Shown here piece after piece: positions 1-8,754 of a stretch of 22,569 nucleotides of DNA; within the stretch, counting starts at the first letter, position 1, and every line of letters starts with the position of its first letter. Under the pieces are notes generated by a model, which was given only the letters and a program-made list of their open reading frames with translations, was not told the origin of the DNA and did not search any database. Location: the NCBI GenBank assembly GCA_032718475.1, contig JAUCBJ010003891.1, forward strand, positions 1-22,569. Reading direction: 5' to 3'. This stretch comes from Nemertoderma westbladi (lineage: Eukaryota; Xenacoelomorpha; Nemertodermatida; Nemertodermatidae). The position numbers and the translations under genes are program-made.

Positions 1-141
1 GTTAGTTCAAAATACGGTGGTTTATCGTCAGGTTTGGTTACTACAGTACTAGCAGACTACAGGACTACAGGACCAGGCATGCCAGCTCCTTCGTTCTGTC
101 GTTCATTATCTAACAATTGACAGTGGTGCAGTTTCGGAGTG
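1..141 (+). other. 5' flank or leader of the RB-family gene
   Basis: No coding signal is seen here. An in-frame TGA at 118-120 closes the reading frame 21 bases before the first ATG at 142, so the RB-family protein cannot start further upstream without an intron. A GTG at 139-141 precedes that ATG but is unlikely to be a eukaryotic start. No clear TATA box or E2F site was found in this short stretch. The promoter may lie outside the window. Confidence 0.5.
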
Positions 142-2766
142 ATGGGTTCTTTAGTAAAGTCAAGTACGGGTAGTGACTCATTCCTAACGGAACTCAAGTC
201 GCGATTGACGGAAACGTCTGTCTGTCTTCCCACCAAACTGTTGGAGACCGCCATCCAGCTGCTCAAGGACTGGGTTGACACTCAGACGGTCTCCATCGAC
301 GCTTCGTGTACCCGACTCATAAACGAACCATTATGGTTCGCCTCTGCTCTCTACTGCTCGGTTACCGAATCTACCGACCACATAGTCAACCATATCCTCC
401 ACTCAACCGACACCAACATCCTCCATTGGTTGCACCACTTCCGTAACCTTAGGGACAGAAACCTTATAGAATCCGTGGCGACTAACCGGTTCAACCGATT
501 ACAACGACGTTTCTGTATCATCTCTGCCGTCTTCCATAAATACAGTAAACTAGTCAGACAGATATTCCGGGAACCCGTTCCGGTATCTCGGATTATATGG
601 GCGTTGTTCCTCGCAGCTGAGGGCTACACCGGCACCACAGCAGACCTGCTCACCGCGATATACGTGCTGCTATGTGCGTTGTCCCATGTGATGGCTTTCG
701 GGAGGAAACAATTCCCCGTAACTGACCCCTATGTAGCCATAGAAACGATGACTGACGATGAAGTATATCTCGGTCAGCTGGTCGACCAACTCAACTGCAG
801 TCTCAGTGAGACGTTAGCGACACGGCAATCCCATTGGCTTCCTTTAGTGCAGTCTGCCGGAATCAGCCAATCGGTTTGTGAGTTTGGCGAGGCTTTGTCG
901 TTAGTTGCTGGGAGACATCGTAGCCAATTGGATGAGATGGGGTTGGTGGATGGCGACTGGGTGCTACTTCCGCCGGAAGTAGAAGCCGGTAATGTACTGG
1001 TACCTCCCACTGGGCTGCTTAACTCTGGTGCCCCTCCGCTGCCCCACACACCCGCTACCGACGACCCTCCTACCACTACTACCGGTGGCCTTCCCACCCT
1101 CACCGCTGCCCCACCCACCCCTACTGGTGGCCCTCCCACCCTCACCGCTGCCCCACGCACCCCAACCGTTGCCCCTCCCACCCTCACCGCTGGCCCTCCC
1201 ACCCCTACCGACGCCCCTCCCACCCTCACCGCTTCCCCTCCCACCCTCACCGCTGCCCCTCTCACCCTCACCGGTGCCCCTCCCACCTCCACCGGCGACC
1301 CTCCTACCCCCGTCCGATCCACCATCACCCTAGTCCGCCATCTCCACCACCTACTCACCAGGGACTCCATCAACTTCCTCCACCCGACCCCCACCCTCCT
1401 CCGGTTCTTCCATCTCTGCGACACCGACCCCACGGACTCCATCGCCTCCCGACTCAACCTCCTCCAGTCCTCCCAAATCCTCCCCTCCTCCCGTTGGCCT
1501 CTCCTCCGCTCCCTCTACCACCATGTCCTCCAGTCGCTCCTCCTAGGAGAGGAGCTTCGACTCCGCTCCCACAACTTCTCCCAACTCCTCCATCACGATG
1601 CCTTCCATCGCGCACTCCTATCAGCCTCCCTGGAAGTCCTCCTCTACTCCTACGGTTCTTCCGACCTCTTTCCCGCCTCCATCGAACACTGCGGGGTCAA
1701 CGTCTACGATTTCTTCAAGGTCATCGAGGGTTTCCTCAAGGCGGAACCAGACCTCCATCGCGACGTGGCCAAACACCTCCAAGTGGTGGAAACCAAGATC
1801 CTGGAGGAGTTGGGATGGCGGGAGGACTCTGGGCTGCACGAGGCGTTGCGTTCCCTAGAGACAGCCAATCAGCGGGCGGAGAAGGCCCGGGGGGGTCCCT
1901 CCGTCTTTATGAACCGCGTGGAACGACTCGCGTTCCGCCGACTACAGATCCTCGGGGGTCTAGTCGACGTTACCGGAGAGACGTTGCGGAAGGTGTGGAC
2001 CTGCGTGCAGCACTGTCTCTCGGAGAAACACAGCACCTTGCTGCGCAACCGACACCTCGACCAGGTGCTTATGTGTTCGCTGTTTGCCATCTGCCTTGTC
2101 GCGGAGAGCGAGATTAAGTTCAAGACGCTGGTGGCCGCGTACCGTTCCGCGTTCCCCTTCACCCCCCAGTCCGTGGTCCGTTCCGTCTACATCGCCCCAG
2201 GTAAGTTCGACTCCATCATCGGTTTCTATAACTCGGTTTTCGTACAGGAAACTAAACCTTTCGTCCTCCAGTTCTCCCCCGGTTCCGCGCTACTCCGACA
2301 GCCGTTGCTCTCCCCCCTCCCCGTCGCCACCCCTGTGAAGCTCCGTAACAACGTCTACCTCTCGCCGCTCAAGGCCTCCCCGCGCGGTTGCCACGGCAAC
2401 ATGGCCTCGGTGAACCTGACCCCTCGCTCAGTCTACTGTCTGGGCGGCTCGAACGAGGCCTTCCAGGAGATCAATGCCCGTCTCAAACAGGCCGTGGGAG
2501 TCTCGAGAACCAGTAAACGGTTGAAGTTCGACACGGTGGTCGCCCCTAGTAACGGAGCGGTCGCCCCTAGTAACGGAGTGGTCGCCCCTAGTAACGGACT
2601 CGTCAGTCCCACCCTGGTCTCGTGGAGCTCCGAGAACTCAAACGATACGTTCTGTTCCAGTTTGAGCGCTGAGTCGGACAGTTCAGACGGCCTTCGCTTA
2701 TTGGCCGAGCAGGCGGCCAGTCTGCCAATGGCGGACACCCCCCGGGCCTGGTCCGACACTCCGTAG
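142..2766 (+). CDS. RB1: Retinoblastoma-family pocket protein, intronless, RB1-like
   Basis: Nuclear pocket protein. The family binds E2F-DP factors and LxCxE proteins to restrain G1/S genes, and CDK phosphorylation releases it. Domains seen in the 874 residues: an N-terminal cyclin-like region (about 60-260; LWFASALY at 64, RRFCIISAVFHKY at 121, IIWALFLAAEGY at 151); a Pro/Thr-rich linker (about 300-392); pocket A (about 389-570; DAFHRALLSASLEVLLYSY, FFKVIEGFLKAE); a spacer of about 20 residues; pocket B (about 588-712; RHLDQVLMCSLF, FDSIIGFYNSVF); and a C-terminal tail. Tail CDK-type sites include S724-P, T730-PVK, S741-PLK, S746-PR and T760-PRS. KRLKFD (792-797) matches the RB1 cyclin/PP1 docking motif. 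The short spacer, lack of a pocket B insertion and the KRLKFD tail favour RB1 over p107/p130, although parts of pocket A resemble p107. Human RB1 has 928 residues. The residue matching human Tyr709 appears not to be Tyr. The whole gene is one exon and GC-rich, so it may be a retrocopy or an intron-loss lineage. Confidence 0.95.
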   Translation: MGSLVKSSTGSDSFLTELKSRLTETSVCLPTKLLETAIQLLKDWVDTQTVSIDASCTRLINEPLWFASALYCSVTESTDHIVNHILHSTDTNILHWLHHFRNLRDRNLIESVATNRFNRLQRRFCIISAVFHKYSKLVRQIFREPVPVSRIIWALFLAAEGYTGTTADLLTAIYVLLCALSHVMAFGRKQFPVTDPYVAIETMTDDEVYLGQLVDQLNCSLSETLATRQSHWLPLVQSAGISQSVCEFGEALSLVAGRHRSQLDEMGLVDGDWVLLPPEVEAGNVLVPPTGLLNSGAPPLPHTPATDDPPTTTTGGLPTLTAAPPTPTGGPPTLTAAPRTPTVAPPTLTAGPPTPTDAPPTLTASPPTLTAAPLTLTGAPPTSTGDPPTPVRSTITLVRHLHHLLTRDSINFLHPTPTLLRFFHLCDTDPTDSIASRLNLLQSSQILPSSRWPLLRSLYHHVLQSLLLGEELRLRSHNFSQLLHHDAFHRALLSASLEVLLYSYGSSDLFPASIEHCGVNVYDFFKVIEGFLKAEPDLHRDVAKHLQVVETKILEELGWREDSGLHEALRSLETANQRAEKARGGPSVFMNRVERLAFRRLQILGGLVDVTGETLRKVWTCVQHCLSEKHSTLLRNRHLDQVLMCSLFAICLVAESEIKFKTLVAAYRSAFPFTPQSVVRSVYIAPGKFDSIIGFYNSVFVQETKPFVLQFSPGSALLRQPLLSPLPVATPVKLRNNVYLSPLKASPRGCHGNMASVNLTPRSVYCLGGSNEAFQEINARLKQAVGVSRTSKRLKFDTVVAPSNGAVAPSNGVVAPSNGLVSPTLVSWSSENSNDTFCSSLSAESDSSDGLRLLAEQAASLPMADTPRAWSDTP
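1087..1317 (+). repeat. In-frame 21-bp minisatellite coding the Thr-Pro linker of the RB protein
   Basis: Eleven consecutive 7-residue units read as variants of A/G-P-P-T-L/P-T-A/G (residues 316-392). The coding DNA is a C-rich 21-bp repeat (CCTCCCACCCTCACCGCTG-like). The repeat lies between the N-terminal domain and pocket A. In human RB1 that linker carries the regulatory CDK sites T356 and T373. Several units contain Thr-Pro, and the last runs into TPVR at the start of pocket A. A shadow reading frame on the opposite strand is an artefact of this composition. Confidence 0.85.
2536..2598 (+). repeat. Three-copy 21-bp coding repeat near the RB C-terminus
   Basis: The DNA encodes V/A-V-A-P-S-N-G three times in a row (residues 799-819), immediately after the KRLKFD docking motif. 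The copies differ by single bases only, which indicates a recent expansion. Confidence 0.9.
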
Positions 2767-2799
2767 GACCTTCAATAAGCCATGGCTATCTTTATTGGC

Positions 2800-2805
2800 A
2801 ATAAA
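2800..2805 (+). terminator. Poly(A) signal AATAAA of the RB-family gene
   Basis: A canonical AATAAA lies 34 bases after the TAG stop, followed by TG/T-rich DNA up to about 2840. This suggests a very short 3' UTR. No downstream genomic A-tract is visible that would mark a processed retrocopy. Confidence 0.6.
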
Positions 2806-3047
2806 TTACTTTATGTCCCGCCTTAATGTACCAATACTTGTGCCCATATCGCAATATCGTCGTTTTAAGTCACAATTTGTTACGTTGCGTTTTATTTACG
2901 TTTAGTTCAGTTTATCATATTATTAGGTTCATTTATTTGTATAAATTCGTTGTTGGAACAATTTGTTTGTTTTTCTCTATTAATTACTAAGACTAGAATC
3001 AGCTACTTCATCTCCGTATCAGCGTTATTTTTAAACTGTTAGTTCGT

Positions 3048-3768
3048 GTGTTCTAGAGCTTCGAAGTGTTCTAGAGCTTCGAAATGTTCTAGAGCTTCGA
3101 AGTGTTCTAGAGCTTCGAATTGTTCTAGAGCTTCGAAGTGTTCTACTAGAGCTTCGAAGTGTTCTAGAGCTTCAAAGTGTTCTAGAGCTTCGAAGTGTGC
3201 TAGAGCTTCAAAGTGTTCTAGAGCTTCGAAGTGTGCTAGAGCTTCGAAGTGTTCTAGAGTTTCGAAGTGTTCTAGATCTTTGAAGTGTTCTACTAGAGCT
3301 TCGAAGTGTTCTAGAGCTTCGAAGTGTTCTAGAGCTTCGAAGTGTGCTAGAGCTTCAAAGTGTTCTAGAGCTTCGAAGTGTGCTAGAGCTTCAAAGTGTT
3401 CTAGAGCTTCGAAGTGTGCTAGAGCTTCGAAGTGTTCTAGAGTTTCGAAGTGTTCTAGATCTTTGAAGTGTTCTACTAGAGCTTCGAAGTGTTCTAGAGC
3501 TTCGAAGTGTTCTAGAGCTTCGAATTGTTCTAGAGCTTCGAAGTGTTCTACTAGAGCTTCGAAGTGTTCTAGAGCTTCGAAGTGTTCTAGAGCTTCGATG
3601 TGTTCTAGAGCTTCGAAGTGTTCTACTAGAGCTTCGAAGTGTTCTAGAGCTTCGAAGTGTTCTATAGCTTCGAAGTGTTCTAGAGCTTCGAAGTGTTCTA
3701 GAGCTTCGAAGTGTTCTGGAGCTTCGAAGTGTTCTAGAGCTTCGAAGTGTTCTATAGCTTCGAAAAGA
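3048..3768. repeat. 18-bp tandem array (TGTTCTAGAGCTTCGAAG), about 40 copies
   Basis: The unit is TGTTCTAGAGCTTCGAAG, containing the palindromes TCTAGA and CTTCGAAG. A recurrent 21-bp variant inserts CTA (TTCTACTAGAG). A block with distinctive variants (GTGCTAG, GAGTTTCGAAG, TCTAGATCTTTGAAG) occurs twice; its TCTAGATCTT word is at 3271 and 3454, giving a higher-order period of 183 bp (ten units plus 3). All indels are multiples of 3, so the array stays open as a repetitive CSRASK-type reading frame. There is no ATG, signal peptide or complexity, so I treat it as noncoding satellite. Confidence 0.95.
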
Positions 3769-5540
3769 TTAATAACATAAAATGTATTAATTGCACTGCT
3801 CGTATCAATAATAATAATATGAATTTTTTATGTGTTATTTCTATTATGTTCCGTAGCATTTTACCGTTTTAACTGTCGTTTATTTATTGTTCTTTCATCG
3901 ATATTGGCGCGCGAAGATAACATATCTCATCTCAATCAATTAACATGTATTATAGGAATTTGTTGTCCAGTACAAAATATAGCAACAACCAACAACATAT
4001 AAAATATTTAATTTTTTATTCATCCATTCATCATCTCATCCGGGTTACGCCCCGGCGGCTATATTAGTAAGATGGTCTGGCCGATAAGTAAAATCAAGTG
4101 AATACAGTTGCATTCAAATTGACAATATTAAGTAAGACACTAACTGTACTGTACTGTACCTACATATACATAGAGCGCGGCCCCCAACAACCACCCCGCC
4201 CCACATTTTATTCTACAATCCATTATCATATTGCTTAAAATTTGAAACAATTGTATATTGTACATTATGTCGATGTCAGATAGAAATATTGTGTTCCAAG
4301 GATTGCAAATACATAAAGATGCCTGACTTCAGTTGAGAAATAAATTAGATATGGGCATTCAATTCAAACAACATTCTGGAACTTGTTATTCATTCATCTC
4401 CAGTCGAACTTCTCATCCCCAAAGTTCGCACAACCATTCTGTACGGATTGAGATAAATCTGGCCATTCCTTTCAGTTGCCAACCTTATCGCCGTTGACTG
4501 AATTAAATCTTCCTTCTTAAAAAGGGTCATTGATGCCCCCAATAACCGACAGGCCTTGGACCTCAGTACTGAACCCACCCAGTCACGCCCGGACTAGATA
4601 CTCCATTCACGGCTACCACCATCTGTAATTGTGGGGCGAGCCACGAAGTGAGTGAGCCTTAGCGTAGTGGTACCATTAATCAACCTGTCGTTCTGTCGTT
4701 CTGTCGTGTTCAATTTTAAACGTTAATAACTCGGCCAATCTTTGATGAAATCTATCCAAACTTGGTACACATGTTGTTTGGCAAAAGTTTAGAAATTTTC
4801 CAAGTAGAATTTCCGTGTGGCCTTCGAGAAGCTAAGATAATAGCAGTTAATTAGTTAATTAAGTTGATTGCGGTGAAAACGCCATTTTCAACCTGCCTTT
4901 TAAAGGAAATTAATTGTTTTACAGTATAAGATTTAAATAATTATACTTAAAAATTATACAGATATAATCCCCATACGCCATTCTATTATAGTTTTTAATT
5001 AGTTTAAGTGATTTGCTTTAATAAATGTGTCTTTAATTGATCTAAACGTAATTAAACCGCACAATTATTGAGTACAAATTTAATCCTTCCCATTATTGGT
5101 CAAGTCTCTGCTGGTGTGGAGCTAGCTGCTGGGAGTTGTGGCTGTAGACTGAGAGGAATTGTAATAGAGGCAACCAGTATTGCTATTCCAGCCCAATCAC
5201 TGAATTGTGTTTATTATAGGCTGGACGGGCCGCATAACCGTTCGACTATTACTACTATTGCTATCTCAGTTAAATGACAGATATAATAACATAAATACAA
5301 TCCATGGCATGGCTGTTGTAGGCTTCTGAAATAGTTTATTCCACAATGTATATGTCTGGTTATTTTTTAATTGAATTTTTGCAAAGTAGTAAAATTAATG
5401 TTCTTAAAAATAATATTATTATTTTATATGTAACCTAGGAAATTAGCTACATTTTTTCGCTGCAGCTTTAAGAGTGTACATTGATTTAATATTATTTCAA
5501 TACCCATATTACTACATCGGCATAAGATGCGTTGGCGTTG

Positions 5541-5574
5541 TATCACACATCTCCACATATCACACATCTCCACA
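5541..5574. repeat. Two tandem copies of a 17-bp unit
   Basis: TATCACACATCTCCACA occurs twice head to tail with no mismatch. Confidence 0.9.
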
Positions 5575-5628
5575 TAGATGTATCAACAGTTACTCGCACA
5601 GTTTCGAAACTTCGCATAGTTATAACTG

Positions 5629-5919
5629 TATAAAGATCGTCAGTCTGCGTTTAGGAAAAATATTTTATGACAAAACAGGACAAGCGACGAGCGCAACGAG
5701 GCATATAATGAAGACGAGTACTGCGTTGACTAAATTATTATATAAACCACCTGGCTTCACATATTGATCGCATCCCTAGTTATTATTATTATAAAGATCG
5801 TCCTAGCTTGCGTTTAAGAAATATATTTAAATACAAAACAGGACGAACGCAAAGAGGCTTATAATGAAAACGAGTACTGCGTTTATTATATTCCTATAAA
5901 CCACCTGGCTTTGCATATT
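5629..5919. repeat. Diverged tandem duplication, units about 130-137 bp
   Basis: Unit 1 (5629-5765) and unit 2 (5790-5919) start 161 bp apart. They share, in order, TATAAAGATCGTC, a TGCGTTTA/AGGAAA-like word, ACAAAACAGGAC, TATAATGAARACGAGTACTG and ATAAACCACCTGGCTT, separated by small indels. This is either a local duplication or two adjacent insertions of one short interspersed element. No coding potential was recognised. Confidence 0.85.
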
Positions 5920-6001
5920 TAACGTGCGATTGGAAATAAGTTCGTGCTACCCTTCCGTGGGCGGTAGATGTCGCGGTTATGTATTGGTGGTTGGGAAGGG
6001 T

Positions 6002-6018
6002 GGGGGGGGGGGGGGGGG
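6002..6018 (+). repeat. Poly(G) run, G17
   Basis: An uninterrupted run of 17 G follows GGGAAGGGT. It is potentially quadruplex-forming, and its exact length is prone to sequencing error. Confidence 0.9.
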
Positions 6019-7390
6019 AGATTAAAACGGGTGAACACGTACTGTCCACCTTTCTTTGATTGATTGGTGGTGTGGGTATATTTCTCAAAACCTGATTTTG
6101 TGATACAGTCGCTGCATTTGAATTTGTATATAATAACTAGGCCTCGTGCTGCGCGAAGTCCCCACGAACGTGTCGTAGTTGTCAACATCATATAACCATC
6201 TGTAATGCTTCACCACGAACCACGGGAGACTTGCACTTGCCCTCTGTGCCTTCAACCCTAAACACGTTATCACATTCTGAAGTGCCCGATTAAACATATA
6301 TCGCAATGCCAGTGATCCAAGGCCCATGTTCCTCTCCACCCCAATTAAACTGCCCCCTGATATTCTGTTATTACTATTATTATTTATCTCATGAATAGCT
6401 CGGCAAAAACCGTTTTCCTATTCATTATCAATATTGTTTAGCTACCCACACATAAACGTTGTCTATTTGTTAAATAAAATATTTGGCCTCCAGCGAACAA
6501 TAATTCTTACAATATTTGAATGCCCATATCTTAACTAAAAGTTGTTGTACGAAATACACACATTGTGACGTAACTGGAGTCCTTACCACGCAAAGTGTCT
6601 TAATGAAAAAGTGCGGTTAATGTAAACAATGGGCCCAATGCGCTTGTTAGAAAAATATTTCAAGGCAAAATCTCAATTTAACGATTTGATTGCTTATTGA
6701 CAGGCTGTATTCGGCAGTTACGTTACGTACGTGTGGTTGGTGTATTGTATGGTGGTGTCTATATTAATAATATAATGATATTTACATACATTTTACCTTA
6801 ATCATTATCAGTTAGTCTTATTGTCAACAATTGTAAGTTTCGTGCATGTTGTTTTATATAAATTTGCATATAATATAATAAATAATAATATAATTAAATA
6901 TAGTATAAGTCCGATTTAATGATAAATAATAAGATAATATTATTCAATTTGTTGAAATTTTTAATTGTTACCTATTAATTTTAACGAAACCATCTTGTAG
7001 TACCTATTCTAGAAGAAATCCTTATAAAATCCTTATTCGATTTGTTAGACTCCTATAGTGGGCTAAGAGACTCATAAGTCGCATAAAACCTTCTCAGTGG
7101 TCACATAAAAAATTATGTTATTAAACTTTCTTAATAAATAGATGTTATTATATTATCGAGGAAATTCAGATATAAAGACGACAACAACAACCTGTATCGT
7201 TATTTTTACATAAAAAATGTTTTTTTATAAAAAAATGTTCTGATATGAATTTACTCTTTAATAACTATAATTGATTTGGTATTTGAATTTTGCCAAGCCG
7301 TAAAGTTTTATCAGCTATTTATGTAATTATTATACAACATAATGTACTGGGTCATTCATTATTCATTAACTAATCAATTGAATTGTGTGT

Positions 7391-8754
7391 ACTCAACTAT
7401 TTAATACTCAACTATTTAATACTCAACTATTTAATACTCAACTATTTAATACTCAACTATTTAATACTCAACTATTTAATACTCAACTATTTAATACTCA
7501 ACTATTTAATACTCAACTATTTAATACTCAACTATTTAATACTCAACTATTTAATACTCAACTATTTAATACTCAACTATTTAATACTCAACTATTTAAT
7601 ACTCAACTATTTAATACTCAACTATTTAATACTCAACTATTTAATACTCAACTATTTAATACTCAACTATTTAATACTCAACTATTTAATACTCAACTAT
7701 TTAATACTCAACTATTTAATACTCAACTATTTAATACTCAACTATTTAATACTCAACTATTTAATACTCAACTATTTAATACTCAACTATTTAATACTCA
7801 ACTATTTAATACTCAACTATTTAATACTCAACTATTTAATACTCAACTATTTAATACTCAACTATTTAATACTCAACTATTTAATACTCAACTATTTAAT
7901 ACTCAACTATTTAATACTCAACTATTTAATACTCAACTATTTAATACTCAACTATTTAATACTCAACTATTTAATACTCAACTATTTAATACTCAACTAT
8001 TTAATACTCAACTATTTAATACTCAACTATTTAATACTCAACTATTTAATACTCAACTATTTAATACTCAACTATTTAATACTCAACTATTTAATACTCA
8101 ACTATTTAATACTCAACTATTTAATACTCAACTATTCAACTATTTAATACTCAACTATTTAATACTCAACTATTTAATACTCAACTATTTAATACTCAAC
8201 TATTTAATACTCAACTATTTAATACTCAACTATTTAATACTCAACCATTTAATACTCAACTATTTAATACTCAACTATTTAATACTCAACTATTTAATAC
8301 TCAACTATTTAATACTCAACTATTTAATACTCAACTATTTAATACTCAACTATTTAATACTCAACTATTTAATTCTCAACTATTTAATACTCAACTATTT
8401 AATACTCAACTATTTAATACTCAACTATTTAATACTCAACTATTTAATACTCAACTATTTAATACTCAACTATTTAATACTCAACTATTTAATACTCAAC
8501 TATTTAATACTCAACTATTTAATACTCAACTATTTAATACTCAACTATTTAATACTCAACTATTTAATACTCAACTATTTAATACTCAACTATTTAATAC
8601 TCAACTATTTAATACTCAACTATTTAATACTCAACTATTTAATACTCAACTATTTAATACTCAACTATTTAATACTCAACCATTTAATACTCAACCATTT
8701 AATACTCAACTATTTATACTCAACTATTTAATACTCAACCATTTAATACTCATT
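7391..8754. repeat. 15-bp AT-rich satellite (ACTCAACTATTTAAT), about 90 copies
   Basis: Copies 1-49 (7391-8125) are identical by eye. A 7-bp deletion breaks the phase at 8126-8148, and about 40 further copies follow. Variants appear only in the second part: T to C at 8246, A to T at 8374, T to C at 8681, 8696 and near 8740, and a 14-bp copy at 8704. They concentrate at the 3' edge. The open frames reading LILNY or LFNTQ repeatedly are a by-product of a period divisible by three and are not proposed as proteins. Confidence 0.97.

Larger units (their letters stand above)
3769..7390. other. AT-rich intergenic region without a convincing gene
   Basis: The DNA is AT-rich, and short reading frames here (for example 4390-4578 on the minus strand and 5068-5277 on the plus strand) have no recognisable domain. 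It contains a (CTGTCGTT)-like triplication near 4690-4710, a two-copy 17-bp repeat, a duplicated segment of about 130 bp, a G17 run, and a coding-like remnant with a stop at 6200-6358. The stretch 4640-4920, beginning with GGCGAGCCACGAAGTGAG, looks like an interspersed repeat but cannot be proven from one copy. Confidence 0.6.

Noticed and set aside
774-1457. Minus-strand open frame opposite the RB linker
   Set aside because: It is a shadow of the C-rich 21-bp coding minisatellite. The plus strand shows clear RB homology on both sides.
2201-2247. Genuine intron in the RB gene
   Set aside because: The segment encodes the conserved FDSIIGFYNSVF motif and its 47-base length would shift the frame, so it is kept as coding and only flagged as a cryptic splice pair.
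3048-3768. Heat-shock element array
   Set aside because: The unit has TTC and GAA words, but their spacing (TTCGAA, GAAGTGTTC) does not follow the alternating nGAAn/nTTCn 5-bp register.
4390-4578. 62-codon minus-strand open frame
   Set aside because: No recognisable domain, no splice context that extends it, and it lies next to repeat-like DNA. It could be a transposon fragment but this cannot be supported.
5068-5277. 69-codon plus-strand open frame starting at TTG
   Set aside because: Non-ATG start, no domain, AT-rich surroundings; a chance open frame is likely.
7383-8731. Long repetitive open frames (LILNY and LFNTQ repeats) over the 15-bp array
   Set aside because: A period of 15 bases with no stop in those frames gives open frames automatically. 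Several frames are open at once and there is no complexity.
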